A stretch of 64,000 nt of DNA from Rhodocytophaga aerolata (GCF_030503435.1 NZ_JAUKPO010000013.1:62001-126000); one strand, 5' to 3'. Shown: positions 47,135 through 57,187, counted from the first letter of the stretch. Numbers and translations: made by a program. Notes: generated from the sequence alone by a model not told the origin.

Positions 47135-47543
47135 TGTGAAAACAGTCTTTGATTTCTAATAAAATAAAATTAGCCAGGTTTATTTATAGATGCCTGATTA
47201 ATTCTGGCAATTAATTACATATATCTTTTTTTTAGCAAATAAGATGCAAAATTTGTAGCAGTAGAAAGTTTCATTCATTAATAGGTATACAATTTGTATA
47301 AATATATGCTAAGAATCAGCACAATACCTTATTTAGCAACGTATAAATATTTGTTATTTTTGTTTGATACCCATATAAAAGTATAAAATAACAGGAATTG
47401 TAATGCGCTTAATTTTGTAAAAACCAGATTTTGAAACTATTTCTTTTCATAAATTACGCAAACTAGACCTAAAAAAGAGCAGAATAGTCAATTAGCCGTT
47501 TACCTTTTATATAACTTTTTTTTAAATGTAAACAACTTTATAG
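47135..47543. other. 409-bp A+T-rich gap between AAA gene and sirtuin gene
   Basis: Strongly A+T-rich with no ORF above 30 codons. The only visible element is a 7-bp hyphenated dyad TATACAA-T-TTGTATA at 47286-47300, a possible operator for the AAA gene. The lack of a clear sirtuin terminator is notable. Confidence 0.5.
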
Positions 47544-48242
47544 CTAATCTGTCGCATTATGTAGCAGTTGATGAGCAAGCCGCGTCAATCCGGTACTGGC
47601 CATTTCTTCAATAAAATGCAGATTTGGCTGTTGAACTACTGCAGGAATTTTTACATCTACAATGTATTTGGGCACTTCTGCAGCTACATAGTTTAAAAGT
47701 CCGGCAGCAGGATATACTGCTAGAGAAGTACCTACTACAATAAACAGATCTGCCTGGGCAACTTCTTGGATAGCCTGTTCCATCAAAGGGACCATTTCAC
47801 CAAACCATACAATATGCGGTCTAAGCTGTGATCCCCTCTCACAGAAATCACCTATATTTAACTCCCAGCCATCTATCGTATAAACAAGGGAAGGGTCTAG
47901 CGTGCTTCGGGATTTGAATAGTTCACCATGCAAGTGAATAACATTTGATGAGCCGGCTTTTTCATGCAAGTTGTCTACATTCTGCGTAACTATCACCACA
48001 TTATATTTTTCTTCTAACTGCGCCAAAGCCAGGTGTCCCGCATTGGGTTGGGCTGTTAATCCATTTTTCCTCCGCTGGTTATAAAAATCTAACACCAGTT
48101 GTTTGTTTTTGCTCCAGCCTTCCGGTGAGGCAACTTCCATTACATCATGCCCTTCCCAAAGTCCATTAGCATCACGAAATGTAGCAATTCCGCTTTCTGC
48201 ACTTATGCCGGCTCCAGATAAAACAACAATTTTTTTTCTCAT
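47544..48242 (-). CDS. cobB: NAD-dependent protein deacylase (sirtuin, CobB-like)
   Basis: Removes acyl groups from lysines using NAD. The 232-residue protein has GAGIS (10-14), TQNVD (86-90) and catalytic His105 in HLHGE. Tyr54 and Arg57 in FYNQRR are the pair that recognises succinyl and malonyl groups in class III sirtuins (SIRT5, E. coli CobB), so desuccinylation is predicted. Only one cysteine is present, so the four-cysteine zinc site typical of sirtuins is missing. It stands alone downstream of topA. Confidence 0.93.
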   Translation of the reverse strand: MRKKIVVLSGAGISAESGIATFRDANGLWEGHDVMEVASPEGWSKNKQLVLDFYNQRRKNGLTAQPNAGHLALAQLEEKYNVVIVTQNVDNLHEKAGSSNVIHLHGELFKSRSTLDPSLVYTIDGWELNIGDFCERGSQLRPHIVWFGEMVPLMEQAIQEVAQADLFIVVGTSLAVYPAAGLLNYVAAEVPKYIVDVKIPAVVQQPNLHFIEEMASTGLTRLAHQLLHNATD

Positions 48243-48426
48243 TGCTCAAAAAGTAATCATAATTCCGACCTCTCTATTTTAAGTCTCCCACCGAAATCTT
48301 ACAAAGTTGCAGGACAGCAGTGAAATATGTTCGCTAATAAAGCTCGGCAGGTCGAAGTATTAAATAAACTAAGCTTGTTACCAATAGAACTAATTTACTA
48401 AATATACATAAAAATAGTAAAAAATA

Positions 48427-48454
48427 AAGGATGTCTACTTTTTTAGACATCCTT
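48427..48454 (-). terminator. Terminator of topA
   Basis: AAGGATGTCTA (48427-48437) and TAGACATCCTT (48444-48454) pair over 6 nt. On the minus strand a T-rich run follows, as expected for the topA transcript. Confidence 0.75.
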
Positions 48455-48504
48455 ATAAAGATAAATTAATGTATATGTTTTCTGTTCTTTTTTCTTAATA
48501 ATTT

Positions 48505-50877
48505 TTATTTGGCTTTTTTCTTAGCAGCAAATTTGCCTTTCTTTTCAGGTGCATTTTTTGCTAAGTTTAAACATTCTTCCAGTGTGAGCCCTTTAGGATC
48601 TTTATCTTTAGGGATTTTTATGTTTTTCTTGCCAATGGAGATATAGGGGCCAAACCTTCCATTTAGTACTTTAACTTCCGGATTTTCAGCAAATTCTTTG
48701 ATGAATTTTTCAGAATCAGCTTTTCGTTTATTTAGTACTATTTCGATGGCCCGGCTATCAGTAATACTATACGGATCGTCTTCCTTTCCAATAGAATAAA
48801 ACTTATTGTCGTGCCGGATATATGGACCAAAGCGGCCAATAGCTACTGACATAGGTTTATCTTCCAACATTCCCACTTCGCGAGGCAGCTTAAAAAGATC
48901 CAAGGCATCCTCTAAGGTCAGCCTTTCCATCATCTGGCCTTTCTTCAGGTTCGCATACCGCGGTTTTTTATCTTCTTCTGCTTCTCCAATCTGTACGACT
49001 GGTCCGAATTTTGCCAGCCGAACGCTTATTTTTTCACCTGTTTCCGGATGAATGCCTAATTCTCTGGACTTTCCAACGGAGGACCGCTGAATTTCCTGGG
49101 TATCTTCTATGCGGCGGTGGAAGCCATCGTAAAATATTTCCAACATTTTTACCCATTCTTTCTGTCCCTGGGCTATTTCATCAAACTCTTTTTCAACCTT
49201 GGCAGTAAATGAAAAATCTACCACATTGGGGAAATGCTGCACCAGAAAATCGTTTACAATCATGGCAATATCTGTAGGGAACAACTTGGCTTTTTCAGCC
49301 CCATATACTTCCTTATTTAATGCTTCTTTGATGGCATTTTGTTGCAGCACAAACTCTTTAATAGATCTTTCTTTGCCTTCGCGGTCTTCTTTAATAATAT
49401 ATCCCCGTTTCAGAATTGTAGAAATAGTTGGAGCATAGGTAGAAGGTCGGCCAATACCCATTTCTTCCAGTTTTTTTACCAGGCTAGCTTCCGTATATCT
49501 GGGAGACGGTCTGGAGAAACGCTGGGTAGCTTTCATCTGACTCAGATTTAATGCCTGACCAATGGTAAGCGGTGGCAGCATTCCCTTGCTTTCTTCGTCC
49601 TCATCTTCATTGTCGCTAGATTCTATATATACTTTTAAGAATCCATCAAATTTTATCACTTCACCAGTGGCAACCAGCTGTTCTTTTAACTCCCCAGAGT
49701 TAGAAAGCAGAGCTTTTTCTAGCGATAACTCAGCTTTAGGTTTGATGGCAATCGTAGCAGTGGTTCGCTCTAAGCGGGCATCGGCCATTTGTGAGGCAAT
49801 AGCCCTTTTCCAGATGAGTTCATATAACCGTTGTTCATTCCTATCCCCGCTTACGCGCTGTGCTGAGAAATCCGTGGGGCGTATAGCTTCGTGGGCTTCC
49901 TGGGCAGATTCAGACTTTGTTTTATATTTTCTTACCTGGATATACTCTTTTCCGAAGGAACTTTCAATTTCAGCCGTTGCTTTCTGAATAGCTTCTTCCG
50001 ATAAAGAAGTAGAATCTGTCCGCATGTAACTTATTTTTCCAGCTTCATACAATTTCTGGGCAATAGTCATGGTCTGTGCTACAGAAAAGTAAAGTTTCCG
50101 GCTGGCTTCTTGTTGCAGGGTAGAGGTAGTAAAGGGGGCAGCAGGCGATTTTTTAGCAGGTTTGGTTTCTAAATTCTTGATAGAAAAAGCAGCGCCCACG
50201 CAACGTTCAAGAAAAGCTCTGGCCTCTTTTTCATCCTCAAATCGGCTCGGTAGTTCAGCTGCTAGGGTTTTACCCTTTCCTAGATCAAATAGAGCGGCGA
50301 CTTTATAGGCAGACTTGGACTCAAATCCTTCAATTTCGCGCTCGCGCTCTACAATTAACCGTACTGCCACAGATTGTACCCGTCCGGCAGATAAGCCTAT
50401 TTTAATTTTTTTCCAAAGCACCGGAGATAGTTCAAAACCCACTATTCTATCCAGAATGCGGCGGGCCTGCTGTGCATTCACCAGATCAATATCTATTGCA
50501 CGAGGAGATTGAATGGCATTTAAAATAGCATTTTTAGTAATTTCCCGGAAAACAATCCGTTTGATAACACTATCTTTCAGATTCAATGCTTCTTTTAGGT
50601 GCCAGGATATGGCTTCACCTTCGCGGTCATCGTCAGTCGCCAGCCATATAATTTCTGCTTCTTTGGCTAATTTCTTTAACTGAGCAACAACTTCTTTTTT
50701 ATCTGCAGTGATTTCATAGGTGGGCCTGAAACCATTAGAAATATCAATTGCGTTATTATCCTTAGGTAAATCCCTGACATGACCAAAGCTGGATTTGACC
50801 GTGAAATCTTTGCCCAAGTAACCTTCTATCGTTTTCGCCTTCGCCGGAGATTCTACTATTACTAAGTTTTTTGACAT
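48505..50877 (-). CDS. topA: DNA topoisomerase I
   Basis: Relaxes negative supercoils through a Tyr-DNA intermediate. 790 residues: Toprim domain from residue 3 with IVESPAKAKTI and acidic TDDDREGE (81-88), and active-site Tyr284 in ISYMRTDST. Instead of C-terminal zinc fingers there are three topoisomerase C-terminal repeats built around RFGPY-type segments, and a basic tail KKKAK. This is the usual Bacteroidota form. It is a single gene with its own terminator. Confidence 0.96.
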   Translation of the reverse strand: MSKNLVIVESPAKAKTIEGYLGKDFTVKSSFGHVRDLPKDNNAIDISNGFRPTYEITADKKEVVAQLKKLAKEAEIIWLATDDDREGEAISWHLKEALNLKDSVIKRIVFREITKNAILNAIQSPRAIDIDLVNAQQARRILDRIVGFELSPVLWKKIKIGLSAGRVQSVAVRLIVEREREIEGFESKSAYKVAALFDLGKGKTLAAELPSRFEDEKEARAFLERCVGAAFSIKNLETKPAKKSPAAPFTTSTLQQEASRKLYFSVAQTMTIAQKLYEAGKISYMRTDSTSLSEEAIQKATAEIESSFGKEYIQVRKYKTKSESAQEAHEAIRPTDFSAQRVSGDRNEQRLYELIWKRAIASQMADARLERTTATIAIKPKAELSLEKALLSNSGELKEQLVATGEVIKFDGFLKVYIESSDNEDEDEESKGMLPPLTIGQALNLSQMKATQRFSRPSPRYTEASLVKKLEEMGIGRPSTYAPTISTILKRGYIIKEDREGKERSIKEFVLQQNAIKEALNKEVYGAEKAKLFPTDIAMIVNDFLVQHFPNVVDFSFTAKVEKEFDEIAQGQKEWVKMLEIFYDGFHRRIEDTQEIQRSSVGKSRELGIHPETGEKISVRLAKFGPVVQIGEAEEDKKPRYANLKKGQMMERLTLEDALDLFKLPREVGMLEDKPMSVAIGRFGPYIRHDNKFYSIGKEDDPYSITDSRAIEIVLNKRKADSEKFIKEFAENPEVKVLNGRFGPYISIGKKNIKIPKDKDPKGLTLEECLNLAKNAPEKKGKFAAKKKAK

Positions 50878-51088
50878 ACTATCGATGCTTTAAAATTTTA
50901 TAATCCGCCAAATATGACGAAATTCTGGTAAAAAAAACAAACGTATATTTTAAGTAATCAGTTTATGGTTTTATTTTTTAATTTATTTTTGCTTCCTGTA
51001 GGGTACCTTGCATTCCAATCTATTGACATTATCTAGCAGGTTCAAGTTCCTCGGAGTACAGTATTTATAACACTTATTTATCAAACCA

Positions 51089-51583
51089 ATGGTTAAACAT
51101 TTGATTTTACTCCGGCATGCGCAAGCTGAACCCTACTCACCAGCGGTGGTTGACGAAGAGCGGGAATTAACTGGTACTGGTATAGCCGATGCTTCCAGGA
51201 TGGGCGTTAAATTAAAATCCCTTCAAGTGTGTCCGGAAATACTTATTTGCAGTCCGGCAAACCGGACAGTAACTACTGCACAATTAATTGCCGAGCAAGT
51301 AGGCTACGAGCGGGAAAAAATTAAAACAGATCCAAGTTTATATGAAACCTCCATGCGGAATCTGATGAGTGTTATCACTTCGCTACCGGAGTCGTTGTCT
51401 CAAGTATTAATTGTTTCGCATAACCCTAACCTGACATACCTGGCAGAGTATCTTACCCAGGATGAAATTGGAACCTTGCCAACCTGCGGCTGTGTAAATA
51501 TTAAGCTCGTAGATAAAACATGGGCTGAACTTTCAGGCGGCAGTGGCTCGTTGGTCTGGTTTGAGTATCCCGGCAAAAATTAA
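51089..51583 (+). CDS. sixA: SixA-like phosphohistidine phosphatase
   Basis: A 164-residue histidine phosphatase superfamily protein with the catalytic RH (9-10) in LLRHAQAEP. Further motifs are ERELTGTGIADA, SPANRTVTTAQ and VSHNPNL with the second histidine. Length and layout match SixA, which dephosphorylates histidine phosphotransfer domains or PtsN/NPr-type proteins. It lies 46 bp upstream of tex on the same strand and may be co-transcribed. The substrate here is unknown, though the window holds several histidine kinases. Confidence 0.85.
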   Translation: MVKHLILLRHAQAEPYSPAVVDEERELTGTGIADASRMGVKLKSLQVCPEILICSPANRTVTTAQLIAEQVGYEREKIKTDPSLYETSMRNLMSVITSLPESLSQVLIVSHNPNLTYLAEYLTQDEIGTLPTCGCVNIKLVDKTWAELSGGSGSLVWFEYPGKN

Positions 51584-51629
51584 CCTTTCTTTCATTCGTT
51601 TTAATACCTATTAATTTATTAATCCTTTC

Positions 51630-53855
51630 ATGGTAAACAATCATTATTTAACAATTGCTCAAGAATTATCTATTACAACCAATCAGGTAGCAGCCACGGT
51701 AGAATTATTAGATGAAGGAGCTACTGTTCCCTTTATTTCCCGGTACCGGAAAGAATTAACCGGAAGCCTGGATGAAGTAGCCATTGCTGCTATACGCGAC
51801 CGTATAGAACAACTGCGGGAATTAGACAAACGTCGCGAAAGTATTATTAAGACCTTGAAAGATCAGGGAAAATGGACAACTGACCTGGAAGAGCAGTTAA
51901 ATGCTGCCAAAACTATGTCGGTACTGGAGGATATTTATCTGCCCTATAAACCAAAACGCCGCACCAGAGCTACCATTGCTCGCGAAAAAGGGCTGGAACC
52001 ATTGGCTCAGCTAATTTTTTTACAAGAATCCAGTAATCTTATTGAGGAAGCTGAAAAATACGTTAATGCGGAAAAAGAAGTGCCTACCGGCGAAGAAGCA
52101 TTGGCTGGTGCCAGAGATATAATAGCCGAATGGATTAACGAAAATGCAGAAGCCAGGGCATCTGTGCGGCAATTGTTTTTAAGCAAAGGTACGTTTAAAA
52201 CACGCGTAATTCCTGGCAAGGAAGAGGAAGCCCAGAAATATAAAGATTATTTTGAATGGGAAGAACCTATCACTACTGCTCCATCTCATCGAATACTGGC
52301 CATGCGCCGGGGCGAAAAAGAAATGTTTCTTATGTTAGATACGGCCCCTCCCGAAGAAGAAGTACTGGACAGTCTGGAAAGACAATTTATTACTGCTAGA
52401 AATGCCGCTGCTGAGCAGGTGAAACAAGCTATAAAAGATTCCTATAAACGCTTGTTGAAACCCTCTATGGAAACGGAAGTGAGGCTGGCTTCTAAAAAGA
52501 AAGCAGACGAAGAAGCCATCCGGGTGTTTGCAGATAATTTACGTCAACTCTTGTTATCTTCTCCTCTAGGTCAAAAAAATGTATTGGCCCTGGACCCTGG
52601 TTTTCGTACAGGATGCAAACTGGTTGTGTTAAATAAGCAAGGAAAGCTTTTGCACAATGATGCTATTTATCCCAATGAGCCCCAAAAACAATATGCCAAA
52701 GCAGGAGAAACCGTTACTAAACTGTGTGAGAAATTTGGTGTAGAAGCCATTGCCATAGGGAATGGTACAGCCAGCCGGGAGACAGAAAGTTTTGTAAAAA
52801 GTTTAAAGTTGCCTTCATCTATTCAAGTGTTAGTCGTAAATGAAAGTGGTGCTTCCATTTATTCGGCCTCAGATGTAGCCCGCGAGGAGTTTCCGGATCA
52901 TGACGTAACCGTTAGAGGAGCTGTATCTATCGGCCGGCGATTAATGGACCCACTGGCAGAGCTCGTAAAAATAGATCCTAAATCTATTGGTGTTGGCCAA
53001 TACCAGCATGATGTGGATCAACATGCACTGAAACAAAGCCTGGATGATGTAGTAATGAGTTGTGTAAATGCAGTGGGTGTTGAGGTAAATACGGCTAGTA
53101 AACAATTACTAACCTATGTTTCTGGGCTGGGGCCACAATTAGCTCAAAATATTGTTGATTTCAGAAATTCTAACGGACCCTTTACCTCCAGAACCCAATT
53201 AAAGCAAATACCAAGGTTAGGTGAAAAGGCTTATGAGCAGGCAGCTGGTTTTCTCCGGATACGGGATGCAGAAAATCCCTTAGATAGGAGTGCTGTTCAC
53301 CCCGAAAGCTACAAAATTGTGCAACAAATGGCCTCGGATCTTAATTGCACCATTCAGGCATTAATGAGTAATGAAGCCTTACGCAAAAGTATACAACTCA
53401 AAAAATACATGAGTGATACGGTTGGATTACCAACGTTGCAGGATATCATGAATGAATTAGCTAAACCCGGCCGTGATCCCAGAGCCCAGTTTGAAAACTT
53501 TAGTTTTACAGAAGGTGTGCATACTATTGAAGATTTACGGATTGGAATGAAGTTGCCGGGTATTGTTACCAATGTTACCGCTTTTGGTGCTTTTGTGGAT
53601 ATAGGCGTACATCAGGACGGATTGGTCCACATTAGCGAAATAGCTGACAGGTATGTCTCCAATCCACATGAGGTTGTAAAAGTGCAGCAGAAAGTTGAAG
53701 TAACGGTAATGGAAGTAGATGTAAAAAGAAAAAGAATTGCCTTATCGATGAAGGGAAATGCTGCTGCGGGTAAATCTGTTAAAAAGGAAAGCACCCCTAC
53801 TGAAGAAAACGATCTGCAATCAAAGTTGAATAAGTTAAAAAATATGTTTAAGTAA
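51630..53855 (+). CDS. tex: Tex family RNA-binding transcription accessory protein
   Basis: A 741-residue Tex protein: N-terminal helical domain with ATVPFISRYRKELTG near 32-46 and an RNase H-like fold (YqgF) with NVLALDPGFRTGCKL. Helix-hairpin-helix segments follow (GLGPQLAQNIVDFRNSNGPF), then a C-terminal S1 domain (about 635-710: GIVTNVTAFGAFVDIGVHQDGLVHISEI). Tex and the eukaryotic Spt6 core share this layout; it binds RNA and affects transcription. The tail after S1 is charged and low-complexity. A palindromic terminator follows 20 bp later. Confidence 0.95.
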   Translation: MVNNHYLTIAQELSITTNQVAATVELLDEGATVPFISRYRKELTGSLDEVAIAAIRDRIEQLRELDKRRESIIKTLKDQGKWTTDLEEQLNAAKTMSVLEDIYLPYKPKRRTRATIAREKGLEPLAQLIFLQESSNLIEEAEKYVNAEKEVPTGEEALAGARDIIAEWINENAEARASVRQLFLSKGTFKTRVIPGKEEEAQKYKDYFEWEEPITTAPSHRILAMRRGEKEMFLMLDTAPPEEEVLDSLERQFITARNAAAEQVKQAIKDSYKRLLKPSMETEVRLASKKKADEEAIRVFADNLRQLLLSSPLGQKNVLALDPGFRTGCKLVVLNKQGKLLHNDAIYPNEPQKQYAKAGETVTKLCEKFGVEAIAIGNGTASRETESFVKSLKLPSSIQVLVVNESGASIYSASDVAREEFPDHDVTVRGAVSIGRRLMDPLAELVKIDPKSIGVGQYQHDVDQHALKQSLDDVVMSCVNAVGVEVNTASKQLLTYVSGLGPQLAQNIVDFRNSNGPFTSRTQLKQIPRLGEKAYEQAAGFLRIRDAENPLDRSAVHPESYKIVQQMASDLNCTIQALMSNEALRKSIQLKKYMSDTVGLPTLQDIMNELAKPGRDPRAQFENFSFTEGVHTIEDLRIGMKLPGIVTNVTAFGAFVDIGVHQDGLVHISEIADRYVSNPHEVVKVQQKVEVTVMEVDVKRKRIALSMKGNAAAGKSVKKESTPTEENDLQSKLNKLKNMFK

Positions 53856-53875
53856 ATAGGTGTTTCTTTTTATTG

Positions 53876-53917
53876 AGCGGCAAAAATAAACTATAGTTTA
53901 TTTTTGCCGCTTTTTTG
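53876..53917 (+). terminator. Terminator of tex
   Basis: A 36-nt perfect palindrome (53876-53911, starting AGCGGCAAAAATAAAC) is followed by a T-run, a strong intrinsic terminator for the plus strand. Confidence 0.85.
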
Positions 53918-54120
53918 TATGTTTCGTGTATTTTTTCTGTGCTATTTCTATTAAAATCATTAACCAGAGCAATTTTTAACAGATAAATTTACGGGCTCTA
54001 CCATTATTCTCCGGATAAAAAATTAACAGTTTCCTAACACTACAAAAAAAATATTGTCAATTAAAAACCATATTAGCTAGTGTGGTATTCTTTTTGTTAT
54101 ATAATTTTATGAATAAAGCA

Positions 54121-54457
54121 TAGGATTTGTTCTTCTCAACTGAGAAAGTCCAATTCTATTCTTTTGAAGGCAGAGAAGTAAGACAGTTGTTAAATTTCAA
54201 AGAAATTGTTAGCTGCCGATCTTATGTATATTATAGATAGAAACTGATACGTGTAGGATAAGAGCTGAATTGCACATATTATTTTCAAGTGGATGTGGTA
54301 ATTTTGAATTGTAAACAAAAGCAGATCAGAAAAGCAGAAGTAAAGTTTACAAAAACAAATAGATCAAAATAATTAAAGTCATATAAGTTTAGGTTTTAGG
54401 TGGTTTGTTTTAATGAAGTCCCCCGGTGGTTTCTGCCGGTGGGACTTTTCTTTTTAT
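54121..54457 (+). ncRNA. Candidate ORF-free structured RNA upstream of recQ
   Basis: No frame of 30 codons exists here. Several hairpins are visible: CTTCTCAACTGAGAAAG near 54134-54150, CAGTTGTTAAATTTC pairing with GAAATTGTTAGCTG near 54193-54224, and GTAAAC pairing with GTTTAC near 54317-54350. A strong terminator closes it. A weak promoter (TTTG 54093-54096, TAGGATTTG 54121-54129) has 24-nt spacing, which is long. 6S RNA cannot be excluded; the conserved cores of RNase P RNA and tmRNA are missing. Confidence 0.4.
54415..54457 (+). terminator. Terminator closing the non-coding segment before recQ
   Basis: AAGTCCC...GGGACTT with an inner CCGG...CCGG forms an 11-12-bp stem with one bulge (54416-54447), followed by a T-rich run TTTTCTTTTTAT. 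No CDS precedes it on this strand after the tex terminator, so it should end a non-coding transcript. Confidence 0.75.
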
Positions 54458-54671
54458 CCCCTTTGTACTTAGCCAAAAAATAATACAGTGCATTCCATTT
54501 TATTCATTTGGTAGCCTTATAACTGAATGAAACCTTGTATTCCAACAAATTCAGCTGTAATTTTCCTAAATCAACTGCTGATCAACAGAAAGCAGAGAAC
54601 TTTGAGACCTGTCTACTTATATCATGTAAAAGCTGAGCTATTTGCTCAGCTGACAAGAGGTGGGTTAATTA

Positions 54672-56849
54672 ATGTTCAGGTTAAGACTAGAAATTATTAT
54701 GTTGGATACCCATACCCCCGAATATATACTTAAGCAATACTTTGGTTACGATAAATTCCGGCCAATGCAAGCCGAAATTATTGAGCAAGTATTATCTGGC
54801 AAGGATACTTTAGTCTTAATGCCAACTGGTGGAGGAAAATCTATCTGTTATCAGGTGCCGGCTATGTTAATGCCTGGGATAGGAATTGTAGTTTCTCCCT
54901 TAATAGCCTTAATGAAAGATCAGGTAGAAAGTCTGTTAACTAATGGTGTTCCGGCGGCATACCTGAATAGTTCTCAATCTACAGAGGAACAAATATACAT
55001 TGAAGACCAATGCATAAAAGGGAATATTAAATTACTGTATATCTCTCCTGAAAAACTTCTGTCTAATGGAAGTAAGCAGTTTTTAAAAAAATTACCCATA
55101 AACTTATTTGCCATCGATGAAGCACATTGTATTTCCGGCTGGGGACACGATTTCCGGACTGAGTATACACAATTGCATATCCTGAAATCTGATTTTCCGC
55201 AGGTACCACTTATTGCCCTAACAGCAACAGCTGACAAACTTATCAGGCAAGACATACTCGATCAGCTACGTTTACCAAATGCAAGCGTTTTTTCCTCATC
55301 CTTCGATCGTAAAAACTTAAGCTTAACCGTGCGGCCAGGGAGGGAAAAGTTTACTCAGCTGATGGATTTTCTGGATGCACATGCTGGTGAAGCAGGAATT
55401 GTGTATTGCCTGAGCAGAAATGGGTGTGAAGAACTAGCTGAAAAACTACAAAGGAGCGGGTACAAAGCTGGCTATTATCATGCTGGTATGGCAACCAAGG
55501 AGCGTTCATTTGTGCAGGAAGCATTTCTGAAAGATGATATACAGATTATTTGTGCAACCATTGCGTTTGGTATGGGCATAGATAAATCCAATGTCCGGTG
55601 GGTAGTACATTATAATCTTCCTAAAAATATGGAAAGTTATTACCAGGAAATTGGCCGTGCTGGAAGAGATGGGTTACCGGCAGATACCATCTTATTCTAC
55701 AGTTTCAGGGACATAATCGCCTGGCGTGAAATCTTAACAAAAACTACCGATGATGAAAAAAGGTTAGAACTTCAATTGGTCCGTTTGGAGCGTATGCAAC
55801 AATACGCAGAAGCATTATTGTGCAGGAGGAAAATTCTGCTGAACTATTTTTCTGAGCATTTATCCGAAGATTGCCATAATTGCGATATATGCAAAAATCC
55901 ACGAACTCGTTTCGACGGAACTATATTAGCTCAAAAGGCTCTCTCTGCCGTTATACGCTTAAATGAATCAGTGAACATGGGTACGTTGATAGATGTATTG
56001 CGTGGCAGCCGGAATGCCGAAATTATGGAGAAGGGCTATCATACAGTTAAAACTTATGGTGCCGGAGCTGACTTGAAAACCAATGAGTGGCGGGAGTATC
56101 TCCAACAGATGGTAAATACCGGCATTCTGGAGGTAGCCTATCAGCAGAAATACGCGTTACACAAAGGTGTACTCAGCCAGAAAATTTTAAACGGAAGTTT
56201 ACAAGTTTTGCTGGTAAAAGCAGAAACCTATCCAATTACACAAACTAAACCTGCAGAACCCAAAAAGTCAAAAGCCGCTCTGCTTCAGGATCAGTTGCTG
56301 GAGAGGTTGAAAAGAGTTCGGAAGCAAATAGCAGATGCTCAAAATGTACCTCCATATATAGTATTTAATGATAATTCACTGGCAGAAATGGCCAACAAAC
56401 GGCCCGGTAACAAAGAGCAGTTTGCGCAAATTTCTGGGGTAGGTGCTAAGAAGATGGAGTTATATGGCTATGCCTTTTTAAAAGAAATTAAAGAATTTGT
56501 TCTTACGCAAACACAGGAAGGCACTAAGATAAAAGGAAGTACCTATTTGCTTACCTATGAAATGTATCAGCAAGGGCATACGCTGGAAGAAATAGCCAGC
56601 CTAAGAAATCTCAATATAGTTACGATACAATCGCATATAGCTACTTTATGGGAACAAGAATATGACTTGGATATTTTTGAGTTTATTAACCCGCATGAAA
56701 TAAAAATTATTGAACAGGCTATTGACAAAGTTGGTGATTCAACTAAAGCGAAAGAAGTATTTGAGTTGTTGCAGGGGAAATACGATTATTTTAAAATTAA
56801 GCTGGCTGGGGCAAATTTTAGAAGACAACGGAAAAATCAATTGCGATGA
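54672..56849 (+). CDS. recQ: ATP-dependent DNA helicase RecQ
   Basis: A 3'-to-5' DNA helicase for recombination and replication repair. The helicase core has FRPMQAEII (29-37), Walker A GGGKS (53-57) and DEAH (149-152). The RQC region shows the four zinc-binding cysteines (CRRKI, then EDCHNCDICK, near 385-410). An HRDC-like domain lies near 520-600, and a helix-turn-helix tail (EEIASLRNLNIVTIQSHI) follows. The start may be the ATG at 54672 or the one at 54699 (nine codons later), just before LDTHTPEYILKQYFGYDKFR; homologues do not decide it. It is a single gene. Confidence 0.94.
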   Translation: MFRLRLEIIMLDTHTPEYILKQYFGYDKFRPMQAEIIEQVLSGKDTLVLMPTGGGKSICYQVPAMLMPGIGIVVSPLIALMKDQVESLLTNGVPAAYLNSSQSTEEQIYIEDQCIKGNIKLLYISPEKLLSNGSKQFLKKLPINLFAIDEAHCISGWGHDFRTEYTQLHILKSDFPQVPLIALTATADKLIRQDILDQLRLPNASVFSSSFDRKNLSLTVRPGREKFTQLMDFLDAHAGEAGIVYCLSRNGCEELAEKLQRSGYKAGYYHAGMATKERSFVQEAFLKDDIQIICATIAFGMGIDKSNVRWVVHYNLPKNMESYYQEIGRAGRDGLPADTILFYSFRDIIAWREILTKTTDDEKRLELQLVRLERMQQYAEALLCRRKILLNYFSEHLSEDCHNCDICKNPRTRFDGTILAQKALSAVIRLNESVNMGTLIDVLRGSRNAEIMEKGYHTVKTYGAGADLKTNEWREYLQQMVNTGILEVAYQQKYALHKGVLSQKILNGSLQVLLVKAETYPITQTKPAEPKKSKAALLQDQLLERLKRVRKQIADAQNVPPYIVFNDNSLAEMANKRPGNKEQFAQISGVGAKKMELYGYAFLKEIKEFVLTQTQEGTKIKGSTYLLTYEMYQQGHTLEEIASLRNLNIVTIQSHIATLWEQEYDLDIFEFINPHEIKIIEQAIDKVGDSTKAKEVFELLQGKYDYFKIKLAGANFRRQRKNQLR

Positions 56850-57187
56850 GAGAGGTAGCATTAAAAAAAATTAAAATAAAAAGGTTATGTATGAAATAGG
56901 GTTATTTTTCGATTTGAGCCTGTTCTAGCTGTGATTTAGCTAGGAAGACGTTGAAACAAGCAAATTATGCATGTAAGGTAGGAAGAGACCAGTTATTAAA
57001 ACCTGTTTTACACCTTGGCTTACACTAAATCTTACATCTAAAATTAGCAAACCGATTTCCAAAGAGTTTGCATTAATTAATAAATGCTACATTAGTTAGT
57101 TAAATGAGCAACCAAAACAAGGAAGGTTCCTTAAGAAGATACTAGTAGCCATTATTCCTAATTAGCTACTTAGTTCAAAAGTGTACA
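56850..57187. other. 338-bp gap upstream of the tandem kinases, with a candidate promoter
   Basis: A+T-rich and without a credible ORF. It holds the best-spaced promoter match of the window (see the site at 57067-57095), about 90 bp before the first kinase gene. Confidence 0.5.
57067..57095 (+). promoter_or_regulatory. Candidate promoter of the tandem kinase genes
   Basis: TTTG (57067-57070) is followed after 17 nt by TACATTAG (57088-57095), one mismatch from the Bacteroidota -7 consensus TAnnTTTG. The spacing fits the TTG-N17-TAnnTTTG form. Confidence 0.4.

Larger units (their letters stand above)
53918..54671. other. Long non-coding stretch between tex and recQ
   Basis: About 750 bp without a credible ORF. 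The first 200 bp are A+T-rich. The part from about 54121 to 54457 is the candidate RNA below, ending in a terminator. The remaining 200 bp before recQ carry an overlapping minor frame (54527-54733) that I judge spurious. Confidence 0.6.

Noticed and set aside
51034-51058. tRNA-like T-arm (GCAGGTTCAAGTTCCTC) before the sixA-like gene
   Set aside because: The stem does not pair properly and no acceptor, D or anticodon arm exists around it.
54144-54153. GAGAAAGTCC resembling the RNase P RNA core GAGGAAAGTCC
   Set aside because: No ACAGAA-type motif or other conserved P RNA regions follow, so rnpB is unlikely.
54527-54733. 68-codon frame before and overlapping recQ
   Set aside because: It overlaps recQ in another frame, has low-complexity composition and no recognisable family.
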